From contig NZ_JAOQJN010000001.1 in assembly GCF_025567085.1 (NCBI RefSeq), positions 186,001-250,000 of the forward strand: 64,000 nucleotides of DNA. Direction: 5' to 3'. Origin of the DNA: Bovifimicola ammoniilytica. Its GTDB lineage: Bacteria > Bacillota > Clostridia > Lachnospirales > Lachnospiraceae. Below, piece by piece: positions 23,052 through 31,559 of the stretch. The translations under genes were made by a program, and so were the position numbers. A model generated the notes under the pieces. The model worked only from the letters and a program-made list of their open reading frames with translations. It had not been told where the DNA came from and did not search any database. The stretch's first letter is position 1, and each line of letters begins with the position of its first letter.

Positions 23052-23079
23052 ATTATAAAGCAGATTTTGGAAATGTCAA
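23052..23079 (-). promoter_or_regulatory. Consensus promoter of the RT-associated RNA
   Basis: On the minus strand TTGACA and TATAAT are 16 bases apart. The expected start, about seven bases after the -10 box, is the first base of the 14-bp inverted repeat. The promoter lies right after the stop codon of the upstream gene. Confidence 0.8.
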
Positions 23080-23083
23080 ATAA

Positions 23084-23521
23084 TTACTTTATGTTATCAG
23101 CAATTCTTTGCTTAATATATTCCTCTGTACTAGGAAGATAAGTCATTATATTAATGCAATGAACTCCAGCATTCTCACTTGCATTATGTGCAGCTACAAC
23201 ATCTGAACGTCTATAAGCATTCTTATCTGATAATACCATAATTGTTAAACGTACAGCATCAAATCTGCTTAAAGTATATGTGTATTTTGCTGCAAATTTT
23301 TCAGTATTAAATATATTAGAAGAAACATTCTTCTTAAGTTCATAATCGGGATAACATTCATGAACAACCTTTTCGATTCGTTCATTTACACTTAGATTTT
23401 TGCCATGTTTAGCTGAACTTGAAGCAGCAGTATTGTCATTTGCATAACTTTTTACATTATCTATTACTTCATTAGCCGGTTTATTTGCTGTTTTAGAAAA
23501 TAAATTTTTAAATAGTCCCAT
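23084..23521 (-). CDS. Hypothetical protein with a conserved C-terminal alpha/beta domain
   Basis: The 145-aa protein starts MGLFKNLF with an AGGAG site; a longer frame of 175 codons lacks one. Residues 20 to 55 are low-complexity and the C-terminal 90 residues form an alpha/beta domain (VVHECYPDYELKKNV, DAVRLTIMVLSD, GVHCINIMTYLPS) seen in small Lachnospiraceae proteins of unknown function. The pattern vaguely recalls restriction-endonuclease-like folds, but no catalytic motif can be named. It is just upstream of the RT unit, separated by that unit's own promoter, so a link is possible but not shown. Confidence 0.65.
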   Translation of the reverse strand: MGLFKNLFSKTANKPANEVIDNVKSYANDNTAASSSAKHGKNLSVNERIEKVVHECYPDYELKKNVSSNIFNTEKFAAKYTYTLSRFDAVRLTIMVLSDKNAYRRSDVVAAHNASENAGVHCINIMTYLPSTEEYIKQRIADNIK

Positions 23522-23619
23522 TTCCACACACTCCTGTAAATATAAAATATCGTAATGCCGGATATACAACTCTAAGCATATGTCCATCGCATTATACAAC
23601 TTAATTACCATAATTCTAG

Positions 23620-24036
23620 CATAGCATAGAAATATTTACAATTGCTAATTCAGTATTTGCAGCATTGACATCGATTCTTGCAAAAATCGGTATCAATGGA
23701 GTTAATTCAAATCTTGCGACCGCAATAAGAACATTGGTTGTACTTGCAATGGCCTGGGGAATGGTATTTATAACAAATACCCAGGCAGGAATTATGGAAA
23801 TAAGTAAAAAGAGCTGGTTATTCCTGATACTATCGGGACTGGCAACAGGAGCATCATGGTTATGCTATTATAGGGCACTTCAGATGGGTAATGCATCAAA
23901 GGTTGTTCCGATTGATAAGCTTAGTGTTGTTATAACACTTATTATGGCGTTCGTATTCCTGCATGAGAAAGTAACACCTAAATCAATAGTTGGTTGTGTA
24001 CTTATTGGTATAGGAACTTTATTAATGGTATTATAG
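23620..24036 (+). pseudogene. EamA-family (DMT) transporter lacking its start
   Basis: The frame encodes almost all of a single-EamA-domain transporter of about 140 residues. From SVFAALTSILAKIGING to IVGCVLIGIGTLLMVL it has four to five TM helices. Family members begin about eight residues earlier with an initiator Met. Here the frame is open only back to a stop at 23617 and contains no ATG, GTG or TTG with a ribosome site; the first TTG (23665) would remove half of TM1. It looks like a gene whose start and promoter were lost, perhaps when the divergent RT-linked segment was rearranged. Confidence 0.65.
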
Positions 24037-24040
24037 AATT

Positions 24041-24081
24041 ATGACAGATAATTGCATATTGAAGATGCAATTATCTGTCAT
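24041..24081. terminator. Shared hairpin between the EamA remnant and trkH
   Basis: ATGACAGATAATTGCAT pairs perfectly with ATGCAATTATCTGTCAT (17 bp) around a seven-base loop between convergent genes. There is no long T tract on either side, so it may act as a stability or partial termination element. Confidence 0.7.
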
Positions 24082-24090
24082 AAAAGATAT

Positions 24091-25545
24091 TTATCTGCGT
24101 TTCCAGGTGCTTATACTTAACGTACCAAGAAGTGGTAAAATCTCAAGTCGGCCTGCAAGCATATCAAAAATCAGAACTAATTTAGAGAATATGCTGAAAC
24201 CGCCGAAGTTACAGGTTGGACCGACGGCATCAAGTCCGGGACCTACGTTATTAAAGCAGGCAACAACTGCTGAAAAGTTCGTTGTAATCGAAAAATTATC
24301 AATCGATATAAGCATAAAGCTGAAAATCAGAATTAATGAATAAGCAATAAGATAAAGGTCAGTTCCATCAAGAATCTTTTCACTTACTTTCTGTCCATTC
24401 ATTCGGACCACCTGAACTTTATTAGGATATAAAGTACGGTGTATATGTCGTCTCAAATTCTTAAGAAGTAATAATAATCGTTGAAATTTAAGTCCTCCTG
24501 CGGTACTTCCTGCGCTCGCTCCGACAAACATAAGGCATAGCAGTAATTGCTTAGAAAAAACAGGCCATTTATCAAAGTCTGTTGTGGCAAAACCAGTTGT
24601 TGTCATAACTGTTGAGACTTGAAATGCTGCATGCCGGAGGCCTGTAGTTACGCTTGAGTAAATGTGATAGATATTAAGTGTAATTAATGCAGTAGATACC
24701 ACGAATACACTAAGGTATGCACGCAATTCTTCATCTCTCCAGACACTTAATAAGTGTTTTGTAAGAATAAGATAATAGCAGCTAAAGTTAATACCGAATA
24801 ACAACATAAATATTGTAGTAACATTTTGCAAATATGGACTATAACTTGCCATACTGTCACTCTTAATTCCAAAACCTCCAGTTCCAGCTGTTCCGAATGT
24901 TGTGCAAACAGAATCAAATAATGGCATACCTCCTATGAAGAGAAATAGGAAATTCAATATTGTCATAGCCATATATATGCCGTAGAGAACTAATGCGGTT
25001 TTCTTCATGCGTGGAACGAGCTTACCGACGTTAGGGCCGGGACTTTCAGCTCTTAACAAATGCATTGTAGATCCGCTATTATGGTCACTTTTAGGGACGA
25101 ACACCATAAGTAGTACAAGAACCCCCATACCACCTAGCCAATGGCTGAAACTTCTCCAGTACAGAAGCCCTCTCGATAATGATTCAACATCAGATAGAAT
25201 ACTGGCACCTGTTGTAGTAAAACCTGATACAATCTCGAATAGAGCATCTATAAAAGAAGGTATCTGTCTTGATATAAAGAATGGCAGACAACCAACAAGA
25301 CTTATGAGAATCCAACAGGCAGATGCACATACAAGTCCTTCTCTTTGATGGAAACCATTAGATGGATTTCGACTGAATAAATACAAAATACCTGCTAATA
25401 CTATTGAGATTCCTATTGTAGCGAGAAAAGAAAGTGCAACCTTTGTTTCTTTATCATAGATACAGATAAGCATTGCAGGAATCATAAATACAGCTTCTAA
25501 TATCAGAATACCTGAAAGAAATCGATTTATTTTCTTGTAATTCAT
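24091..25545 (-). CDS. trkH: TrkH/KtrB-type potassium uptake membrane subunit
   Basis: The 484-aa channel-like subunit has about ten TM helices and four pore loops: SGFTTTGASIL, TFGTAGTGGF, TTTGFATTDF and CFNNVGPGLDAVGP, each with a selectivity glycine. It imports K+ with the cytoplasmic TrkA ring. The gene starts 12 bases after trkA with a GGGAGA site, so the two form an operon trkA-trkH. Length fits the TrkH family. Confidence 0.93.
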   Translation of the reverse strand: MNYKKINRFLSGILILEAVFMIPAMLICIYDKETKVALSFLATIGISIVLAGILYLFSRNPSNGFHQREGLVCASACWILISLVGCLPFFISRQIPSFIDALFEIVSGFTTTGASILSDVESLSRGLLYWRSFSHWLGGMGVLVLLMVFVPKSDHNSGSTMHLLRAESPGPNVGKLVPRMKKTALVLYGIYMAMTILNFLFLFIGGMPLFDSVCTTFGTAGTGGFGIKSDSMASYSPYLQNVTTIFMLLFGINFSCYYLILTKHLLSVWRDEELRAYLSVFVVSTALITLNIYHIYSSVTTGLRHAAFQVSTVMTTTGFATTDFDKWPVFSKQLLLCLMFVGASAGSTAGGLKFQRLLLLLKNLRRHIHRTLYPNKVQVVRMNGQKVSEKILDGTDLYLIAYSLILIFSFMLISIDNFSITTNFSAVVACFNNVGPGLDAVGPTCNFGGFSIFSKLVLIFDMLAGRLEILPLLGTLSISTWKRR

Positions 25546-25557
25546 ATGCGTTCTCCC

Positions 25558-26916
25558 TTATTCAAAAATATCATTAAGTTGAAGAAGTACGTGGTCAGCT
25601 TTAGTAACTATAATTACCGTATCACCAGCTTCGAATGATGAATCACCACTAGGAATTTCTGTTTTACCATTATGAGTAATACAAACGATAAGAGTACCTT
25701 TTTTTAAATGAAGATTTCTTAGTGGAATACCACAGTTACGTGTGTTAGAATCTGCTACGAATTCTACAGCTTCGGCAAGACCATTTGCTATAGAATGGAC
25801 AGATACCGCAGCACCGGATTGATTATGTATTGCACGGACATATCTGACAATTGTATTACAACATAAATCTTTAGGGCATATGACACTTCCGATTGGAAGA
25901 GGGTCTAAAATTTCAGTATTTTCGAAATGTCCGATTTTAGTAATAACCTGAGGAACACCGATATCATTTGCAAATAATGATATTATAATATTAATTTCAT
26001 CAAGTCCGGTCATTGATACAAGTGCATCACAATTCGAAATGCCCTCGCTCTCTAAGATTGAGTGATTGCTTGCATCACCGCATATTATATCGGCTGACGG
26101 AAGAAGGTCGGCTAATTCTTCACATCGTTCACGGTCTTTCTCAATAATCTGCACATGAATGCCACTTCTTATTAATTTGCTTGCAAGATAGTAGCCGGCA
26201 CGACCACCACCAGCAATCATTACGTGATTGACCTTATGTGTAATGATATCAAGATTTTTTAATAAAACTGCAAGTTCATTAGTAGGGGCAGTAACAAACA
26301 CTCGGTCATCTTCCTGAAATACAAAATTACCATCAGGCATAATTGCCTGACCTTTTCTAAGAACGGCACATACTAAAACCTTACACTTAATAATGGAATC
26401 AAGATTTGATAATGCCACACCATTTAAACGACTTTTACCATTAATTCTTAATTCGACGATTTCGACTCTGTCCTTTGCAAATGACTCTCTTTTCAAAAAA
26501 CCCGGAAGCTTAAGAAGTCGTTCTATCTGATGGGCAGCCTGTTTCTCAGGATTAACCACAAGTGAAAGTGCAAATGCATCACTCATCTTGAAAATCTGTT
26601 CAGAATATTCAGGGTTACGAATACGTGCAATCGTATGAATATGTGGATTAAGAGTATGAGCAGTTAAGCAGCATAACAGATTAATTTCATCGGCACTTGT
26701 AGCAGCGATAAGTAACTTGGCATCGGAAATGCCAGCTTCTTCAAGTACATTCATAGTTGCACAGTTACCAGTTACCGTCATAATATCATACTGGTCAAGC
26801 GTACTGTCTAAGACCTCCTGTTTAGAATCAATAAGTGTTAAATCATAGCCTTCAGAGGAGAGTTGTCGCACGATAGCGGCACCGACTTTTCCGTCTCCAG
26901 CAATTATTACTTTCAT
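25558..26916 (-). CDS. trkA: TrkA, NAD-binding regulatory subunit of potassium uptake
   Basis: The 452-aa protein is a tandem of two RCK units. Each has a Rossmann start (MKVIIAGDGKVGAAIV and HVMIAGGGRAGYYLA), an acidic ribose-binding end of strand 2 and a C-terminal RCK_C half. It gates TrkH in response to NAD(H)/ATP. The ATG chosen has GGAGGAAATA in front; the ATG four codons earlier overlaps that site. Its leader contains two hairpins that could regulate expression. Confidence 0.93.
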   Translation of the reverse strand: MKVIIAGDGKVGAAIVRQLSSEGYDLTLIDSKQEVLDSTLDQYDIMTVTGNCATMNVLEEAGISDAKLLIAATSADEINLLCCLTAHTLNPHIHTIARIRNPEYSEQIFKMSDAFALSLVVNPEKQAAHQIERLLKLPGFLKRESFAKDRVEIVELRINGKSRLNGVALSNLDSIIKCKVLVCAVLRKGQAIMPDGNFVFQEDDRVFVTAPTNELAVLLKNLDIITHKVNHVMIAGGGRAGYYLASKLIRSGIHVQIIEKDRERCEELADLLPSADIICGDASNHSILESEGISNCDALVSMTGLDEINIIISLFANDIGVPQVITKIGHFENTEILDPLPIGSVICPKDLCCNTIVRYVRAIHNQSGAAVSVHSIANGLAEAVEFVADSNTRNCGIPLRNLHLKKGTLIVCITHNGKTEIPSGDSSFEAGDTVIIVTKADHVLLQLNDIFE

Positions 26917-26928
26917 TATTTCCTCCAT

Positions 26929-27010
26929 ATCTACATATTTGTAGATTTAAATATATTATTAATAAGTGTTATCGCAAAATTATGATACTACCCCACGATA
27001 ACTCTTATTA
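26929..27010 (-). promoter_or_regulatory. Two-hairpin leader before trkA
   Basis: TAATAAG..GTTATCG pairs with CGATAAC..CTTATTA (15-base arms, one mismatch) around a 21-base loop rich in G (TGGGGTAG). A second hairpin, ATCTACA/TGTAGAT, ends just before the ribosome site of trkA. The pair could be an operator, or an RNA switch hiding the ribosome site. It is too short for the known c-di-AMP (ydaO) riboswitch. Confidence 0.45.
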
Positions 27011-27041
27011 TATAATTAAGTCAGAAAAAGGCAAGGGGTAA

Positions 27042-27239
27042 ATGAAGAATTTTGTGTCCATTCAACAAGATTTATGGACAGGCAAAATTCCTTATGTTAT
27101 GATAAATAGTCATAGCAGATATGTTGATATTCAGAGAAGGTATCCAGTAAAATATTCAGTAAAATATCCAGTAAAATATTCAGTAAAGTATTCAGCAAGA
27201 AATTTAGCAAGGTATCCGGCAGGATATTTAGCAAGATAA
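27042..27239 (+). CDS. Possible small repeat peptide, divergent from trkA
   Basis: A 65-codon frame begins after AAGGGG and encodes MKNFVSIQQDLW, then from residue 34 eight copies of a four-residue unit (YPVK, YSVK, later YSAR, NLAR). The repeats come from a 12-bp tandem DNA repeat whose length keeps the frame open, so this may be an incidental frame over a minisatellite. The ribosome site and start are reasonable. Function unknown. Confidence 0.35.
   Translation: MKNFVSIQQDLWTGKIPYVMINSHSRYVDIQRRYPVKYSVKYPVKYSVKYSARNLARYPAGYLAR
27141..27236. repeat. 12-bp tandem repeat, eight units
   Basis: Units of the type TATTCAGTAAAA (variants TATCCAGTAAAA, TATTTAGCAAGA) repeat eight times with no length change. 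The first four are nearly identical and the last four diverged. Confidence 0.9.
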
Positions 27240-27283
27240 TATTAAGATTTATATAAAAGAAAATAGAAAGTGATGATATAAAT

Positions 27284-28195
27284 ATGAATAAAACTACAAG
27301 AAAGGTTGCACATTACCATCTTCCAGGTTTATTTGAATTCTATGAATTGTATCGTGTATTTTTACAAATATACAGGGAACACAGAGAATTTTTTTATGAT
27401 TGGTGTGATATAGGCTCTATATATGGTGCACCAGAGGATTGCATATGGGGTGGCGGACGGACTTCATTTGGAAATAAGAGTCCGGAGAAAGTCTTAGAAT
27501 TAGTTCAGGAATATGATATTTCAGCAAGGCTTACGTTTAGTAATTCATTGCTTAGAACAGAACATCTTTCTGATAGAAAATGCAATGAACTTTGTGATTT
27601 ATTCGGAAGAAATGAGGATAAGAAGAATGGTGTGATTATTCATTCGGAACTGTTGTTAGATTATCTGAAAAAGAATTATCAGGGGTTCTATTTTGTATCT
27701 TCAACCACTAAGGTTATAACTGATTTTGGAGAATTTCAAAATGAAGTGAATAGAGATGATTTCCTATATGTTGTACCTGATTTCCGATTAAATAAAGATT
27801 TTGATAATTTAAATAATCTGTCTGAAAATCAAAAGGATAAAGTGGAGTTCTTATGCAATGAATGTTGTTCGCCTGCTTGCAAGGTAAGAAAGCTGTGTTA
27901 TGAAAATGTAAGCCGTAAGAATCTCGGAGAAGAATGTCCTGAACATCGCTGTACTTCATTAGATGATGGCGTTGGATACTCATTTTCAAGGGCAATGACC
28001 AATCCTACATTTATAAGTATAAATGATATTAAAAATATTTATTTGCCAATGGGATTTTCAAATTTCAAAATAGAAGGACGTGGACTTGGAAGTGCATTGA
28101 TTCTTGAATTTTTGCTGTATTATATGATTAAACCGGAGTTCCAGATTAATTTAAGAGAGAAAATATATTTAGATAATATGTTAGATTTATTCTGA
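27284..28195 (+). CDS. Unknown protein with a Cys cluster, peptidase U32-like traits
   Basis: The 303-aa soluble protein has a glycine-rich early motif (YGAPEDCIWGGGR), a segment SARLTFSNSLL, a central cysteine cluster (FLCNECCSPACKVRKLC) and a late FKIEGRGLGSALIL. The cysteine spacing plus a later 'KIEGRG' recalls U32-family proteins, which bind a 4Fe-4S cluster through four Cys. The similarity is weak and I do not claim the family. No membrane segment. It stands alone between the trkA leader and a terminator. It may be an iron-sulfur protein (inference). Confidence 0.7.
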   Translation: MNKTTRKVAHYHLPGLFEFYELYRVFLQIYREHREFFYDWCDIGSIYGAPEDCIWGGGRTSFGNKSPEKVLELVQEYDISARLTFSNSLLRTEHLSDRKCNELCDLFGRNEDKKNGVIIHSELLLDYLKKNYQGFYFVSSTTKVITDFGEFQNEVNRDDFLYVVPDFRLNKDFDNLNNLSENQKDKVEFLCNECCSPACKVRKLCYENVSRKNLGEECPEHRCTSLDDGVGYSFSRAMTNPTFISINDIKNIYLPMGFSNFKIEGRGLGSALILEFLLYYMIKPEFQINLREKIYLDNMLDLF

Positions 28196-28313
28196 TATAC
28201 AAGGTGTTTGGAAATCGTATCAGGGACAGCTACAATTGATGTACTGATAACAGAGATTAAGAAAATAAGAAATTTTCAATATTCAAAAAATTAAAAGAAA
28301 GATTGAAAAATAT

Positions 28314-28387
28314 AAGAACTACCCCTGACCTGCACTTGTCATATTATAATAAATATTTGAGTGCAGCCAAAAGGGTAGTTCTTTTTA
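28314..28387 (+). terminator. Long bulged hairpin terminator
   Basis: AAGAACTACCC pairs with GGGTAGTTCTT, enclosing an inner stem CTGCACT/AGTGCAG, and ends in T5. It probably ends the preceding unknown gene. The length (about 74 bases with an inner stem) also permits a small structured RNA. Confidence 0.7.
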
Positions 28388-28429
28388 GTATATAGGCAAT
28401 TCTTTAGTATAAATTAACTTATATATGTA

Positions 28430-28564
28430 TTATATAACTTTTTTGTCATTGCTTTCATCTGAACCATTTTTCTTAAATGAATTACCATTATCGAGCCAGA
28501 AACCGAACACACCGACTGCGAACACAATAACACAAAGTACGCCTACAAAAATATCCTGAATCAT
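28430..28564 (-). CDS. 44-residue single-span membrane protein
   Basis: A short frame behind a strong ATGGAGGTTAACT ribosome site encodes one TM helix (IFVGVLCVIVFAVGVFGFWL) and a polar, charged tail (NGSDESNDKK). Small single-span proteins of this type are common and usually modulate a larger membrane complex; no partner can be named. The ribosome site and clear TM-plus-tail pattern argue that it is real. Confidence 0.65.
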   Translation of the reverse strand: MIQDIFVGVLCVIVFAVGVFGFWLDNGNSFKKNGSDESNDKKVI

Positions 28565-28649
28565 AGTTAACCTCCATTATGCAAAAGCATTAAAATTTGA
28601 AAATATTATTATAAGATTGTGTATGTGCTTCTGCCAAAGAGAAGCGTAA

Positions 28650-29066
28650 CTAGATTCTTTTTTTGCCGTCCGTATTATGTATGTAACTTATAACCAGTTC
28701 TTTATTGGAGGTTTTAATAAAGGGAACCAGTTCATATTTGAATTTAAAACGTGTGCCATTAATACTTAATAGAAATGTATACATGAAGTCAGAGATTACT
28801 TCTTCCTTTACATTTCGAAGAAACTGCCTGCTTTCAATACGTTGATGATAAGCAGGTGAGTAGAAACCAAGCATTTCCGCAGTACAGATTGATGTATCTG
28901 AACTGGCATTATTTGTAATATTTATAGTGGGATTATGAACTTCAATTGGTGTACATAAATATGTAGGCTCTGTTTTGACATTTTCAAAACAAAAGCCGGA
29001 TATGAGGATTATAATTGCAATTATGGAATATGCAAACCGGTATTTCTTAATATGTATAAAGCTCAT
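28650..29066 (-). CDS. Membrane-anchored hypothetical protein
   Basis: The 138-aa protein has a basic start, one TM helix (AYSIIAIIILISGF) and an external domain of about 105 residues with alternating strands (TINITNNAS, FLLSINGTRFKFKYELV, ELVISYIHN) and two Cys. It has an AAAGGAC site. I do not recognise the family. It is followed by the 44-aa membrane protein gene after 85 bases, so the two may be co-transcribed. Confidence 0.6.
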   Translation of the reverse strand: MSFIHIKKYRFAYSIIAIIILISGFCFENVKTEPTYLCTPIEVHNPTINITNNASSDTSICTAEMLGFYSPAYHQRIESRQFLRNVKEEVISDFMYTFLLSINGTRFKFKYELVPFIKTSNKELVISYIHNTDGKKRI

Positions 29067-29112
29067 AAATGTTCGTCCTTTCTAAATATTTAGCCTTTTA
29101 ATAAATATTGTT

Positions 29113-29991
29113 TTAGTCATTAGGAATATTGTGAAATCTTCCTGACAATTCTTCGGTCTTAACAATATTGATAAATGCGTGAGGGTCAATTGAACGGATT
29201 AATGGAATTAACTGTCTTTTTGACTCGGCATTGATTACAGAATATATAAGTGTTTTTTCTTTTTCTTCATAGCAACCGATGCCTTTGAATAAAGTAGCAT
29301 CGTGGTTAGTCAATTCTTTTATTGCATGGTATATTTTATCAGATTTATCAGAAATAATAAATAGTGTTTCTTTCTTATAACGTTTATAAAGCATTTGTAT
29401 AATCTGTGTGCTGCAAAATTGATATATAATCGAGTAAAGTGCAATAGGCCAGCCAAATAATGCGCCTGCGATAATAAGCATAATTGCATTTCCGAGCAGG
29501 ATATAATTCCAGGCATCAATGCCTTTTTGCTGTGACAGAAAAATGCTTATGAAATCTGTACCGCCAGTGGTAGCACCCACATTGAGGCAGAGAGAAATCG
29601 CAAAGCCATTAATAAGTCCGCCGAACACACTTACTAACAGGATGTCCTGCGTAAATATGTAATGTGGTAAAATATCTACAAAAATACTTGATAAAAATAT
29701 GGTTAATATTGAGTAAAGAGTGAATTTCTTACCAATATACTTAAATGCAATATAAATCGGAAAGAGATTCAATACGATATTAAATATTGTATATGGAATT
29801 CTAATATGAAGAAAATTAAATATGATTTCCTGTAATAATAGTGATAATCCTGAAAAACCACCTGGGAAAAGATTTGCTGTTTTAGCAAAACAACACAGAT
29901 TCCAGGCAAAAAGTATAGATGCAATCACTACTACAAATAATCGGAAAAATTGATAGAATTTAGGATATTTTGATTCGAGTGTCTGAAACAT
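29113..29991 (-). CDS. YitT family membrane protein
   Basis: The 292-aa protein has five to six TM helices with the family motif NLFPGGFSGLSLLLQE and GATTGGTDFISIFLSQQKG. A C-terminal soluble DUF2179-type domain follows (ESKRQLIPLIRSIDPHAFINIV). YitT/UPF0750 proteins are widespread in Firmicutes, and their transport role is unproven. The ATG has a TGGAGGTG site. It stands alone, with an upstream AT-rich gap of about 190 bases with no clear motif. Confidence 0.9.
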   Translation of the reverse strand: MFQTLESKYPKFYQFFRLFVVVIASILFAWNLCCFAKTANLFPGGFSGLSLLLQEIIFNFLHIRIPYTIFNIVLNLFPIYIAFKYIGKKFTLYSILTIFLSSIFVDILPHYIFTQDILLVSVFGGLINGFAISLCLNVGATTGGTDFISIFLSQQKGIDAWNYILLGNAIMLIIAGALFGWPIALYSIIYQFCSTQIIQMLYKRYKKETLFIISDKSDKIYHAIKELTNHDATLFKGIGCYEEKEKTLIYSVINAESKRQLIPLIRSIDPHAFINIVKTEELSGRFHNIPND

Positions 29992-30179
29992 ATCTACACC
30001 TCCAGTACAATTAAGATGTAGATATTATAACACATTATATGATAATAATATATTAGAAGTTTCAATAATTAATATAATTTACTCAAACCCCGCAGATACA
30101 TATTTTAACCTGTATTCACTTAATATAGATGATTTAAGGCAACTATGTAAGTGAGAAGTTTGCGTAATTTATCAAATGG

Positions 30180-31559
30180 TTATTTAAGGAAGAAACGTAT
30201 AAGTTTTTCATTAAATGATGTATATGGCTGGTATCTCATAGGGAGGTCAATCCAGGTCTTTTTATCCACGATACTTTTATAGTGTGAAAATGTATCAAAG
30301 CCTGTTTTACCATGATATGACCCCATACCACTTTCGCCAAAACCGCCAAAGCCCATTTCAGTTGTAGCAAGGTGGATTATTGTATCATTTACACACCCCC
30401 CGCCGAAACCTGTACGTGATATTACTTTGTCAGCGTTTTTATGGCTGGAAGTAAATATATAAAGTGCAAGTGGATGAGGCATTGAATTAATTTTAGTTGT
30501 GGCTTCATCAATATTTGTAAATGTAAGAACAGGCATAACAGGACCGAATATTTCCTCAAGCATTACATCATCAGTAAAAGTTACATTATCCATGACAGTT
30601 GGCTCGATTTTTAATGAGTCACTGTCAGAATTGCCACCGTAGATAACTTTATCTTTATTAATAAGAGAATTTATTCGGTTAAAATGCTTGAGATTAATAA
30701 TTTTACCATAGTCAGGATTAGATAATGCATTTTCACTATACTGTCTTATGATTTCTTTCTTAATTTCAGCAAGCAGTTTATCTTTGATTTTCTCATCACA
30801 ATATACATAGTCAGGTGCAACGCAGGTCTGACCACAATTAAGATATTTACCGAATACTATTCGTCTGGCTGCAAGTTTAAGGTTTGCATCATCTGTTACG
30901 ATACAAGGACTTTTTCCACCAAGTTCAAGTGTTACGGGAGTAAGATATGCAGCAGCATTTTCCAGGACAGTTTTACCGACATTCTGACTTCCGGTAAAGA
31001 ATATATAGTCAAAGTGTGACTTGAGAAGTGCGGCATTTTCGGCTCGACCTCCAGTTACTACAGCTACATATTTATTATCAAAACATTTGTTAATTAAAGA
31101 AGTAATGATGGCACTTGTATTAGGCGAATACGCACTTGGCTTAAGAATTACGGTATTGCCGGCAGCAATTGCATCGATTAAAGGGTCGATGGTAAGCAGA
31201 AAAGGATAATTCCATGGACTCATAATCAATACTACACCATATGGAGAAGGTTTCTTATAGCTTTTTGAATGGAACTGTGCAAGTGGAGTGTGAACGGTTT
31301 TGCTCTTTGCAAATCCTTTAGTATGTTTTAACATATATGTAAGTTCGCTTAATACAAGTCCGACTTCACACATATAGCTTTCATGTACTGATTTACCAAG
31401 GTCAGCTTTAATGGCAGACAATATGTCATTTTCGTATTTAAGAATTTCATTTTTAAGTCTTTTTAATGCGGCAATTCTGTAATCTATTGATAAGGTTTCA
31501 CCTGATTTGAAGAATTCACGTTGTTTTGCAACAAGTGTTGCTATTTCATTTTCTGTCAT
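30180..31559 (-). CDS. NAD(P)-dependent aldehyde dehydrogenase (class 3-like)
   Basis: The 459-aa enzyme oxidises aldehydes to acids. It has the catalytic Glu motif (LELGGKSP), the nucleophilic Cys in NCGQTCVAPDYV and the segments MSPWNYPFLL and EEIFGPVMPVL. The shorter length and C-terminal extension (YQPYTSFNEKLIRFF) match the class 3/fatty aldehyde branch. It shares one base with the alcohol dehydrogenase gene and has its ribosome site inside it, so the two are made together under the MarR-type regulator encoded first. Confidence 0.92.
   Translation of the reverse strand: MTENEIATLVAKQREFFKSGETLSIDYRIAALKRLKNEILKYENDILSAIKADLGKSVHESYMCEVGLVLSELTYMLKHTKGFAKSKTVHTPLAQFHSKSYKKPSPYGVVLIMSPWNYPFLLTIDPLIDAIAAGNTVILKPSAYSPNTSAIITSLINKCFDNKYVAVVTGGRAENAALLKSHFDYIFFTGSQNVGKTVLENAAAYLTPVTLELGGKSPCIVTDDANLKLAARRIVFGKYLNCGQTCVAPDYVYCDEKIKDKLLAEIKKEIIRQYSENALSNPDYGKIINLKHFNRINSLINKDKVIYGGNSDSDSLKIEPTVMDNVTFTDDVMLEEIFGPVMPVLTFTNIDEATTKINSMPHPLALYIFTSSHKNADKVISRTGFGGGCVNDTIIHLATTEMGFGGFGESGMGSYHGKTGFDTFSHYKSIVDKKTWIDLPMRYQPYTSFNEKLIRFFLK

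Noticed and set aside
21323..23083. Diversity-generating retroelement
   Set aside because: No template/variable repeat pair with adenine-specific differences was found by eye near the RT, and no Avd-like gene is adjacent.
26929..27041. c-di-AMP (ydaO) riboswitch before trkA
   Set aside because: The leader is too short and lacks the conserved core I would expect.
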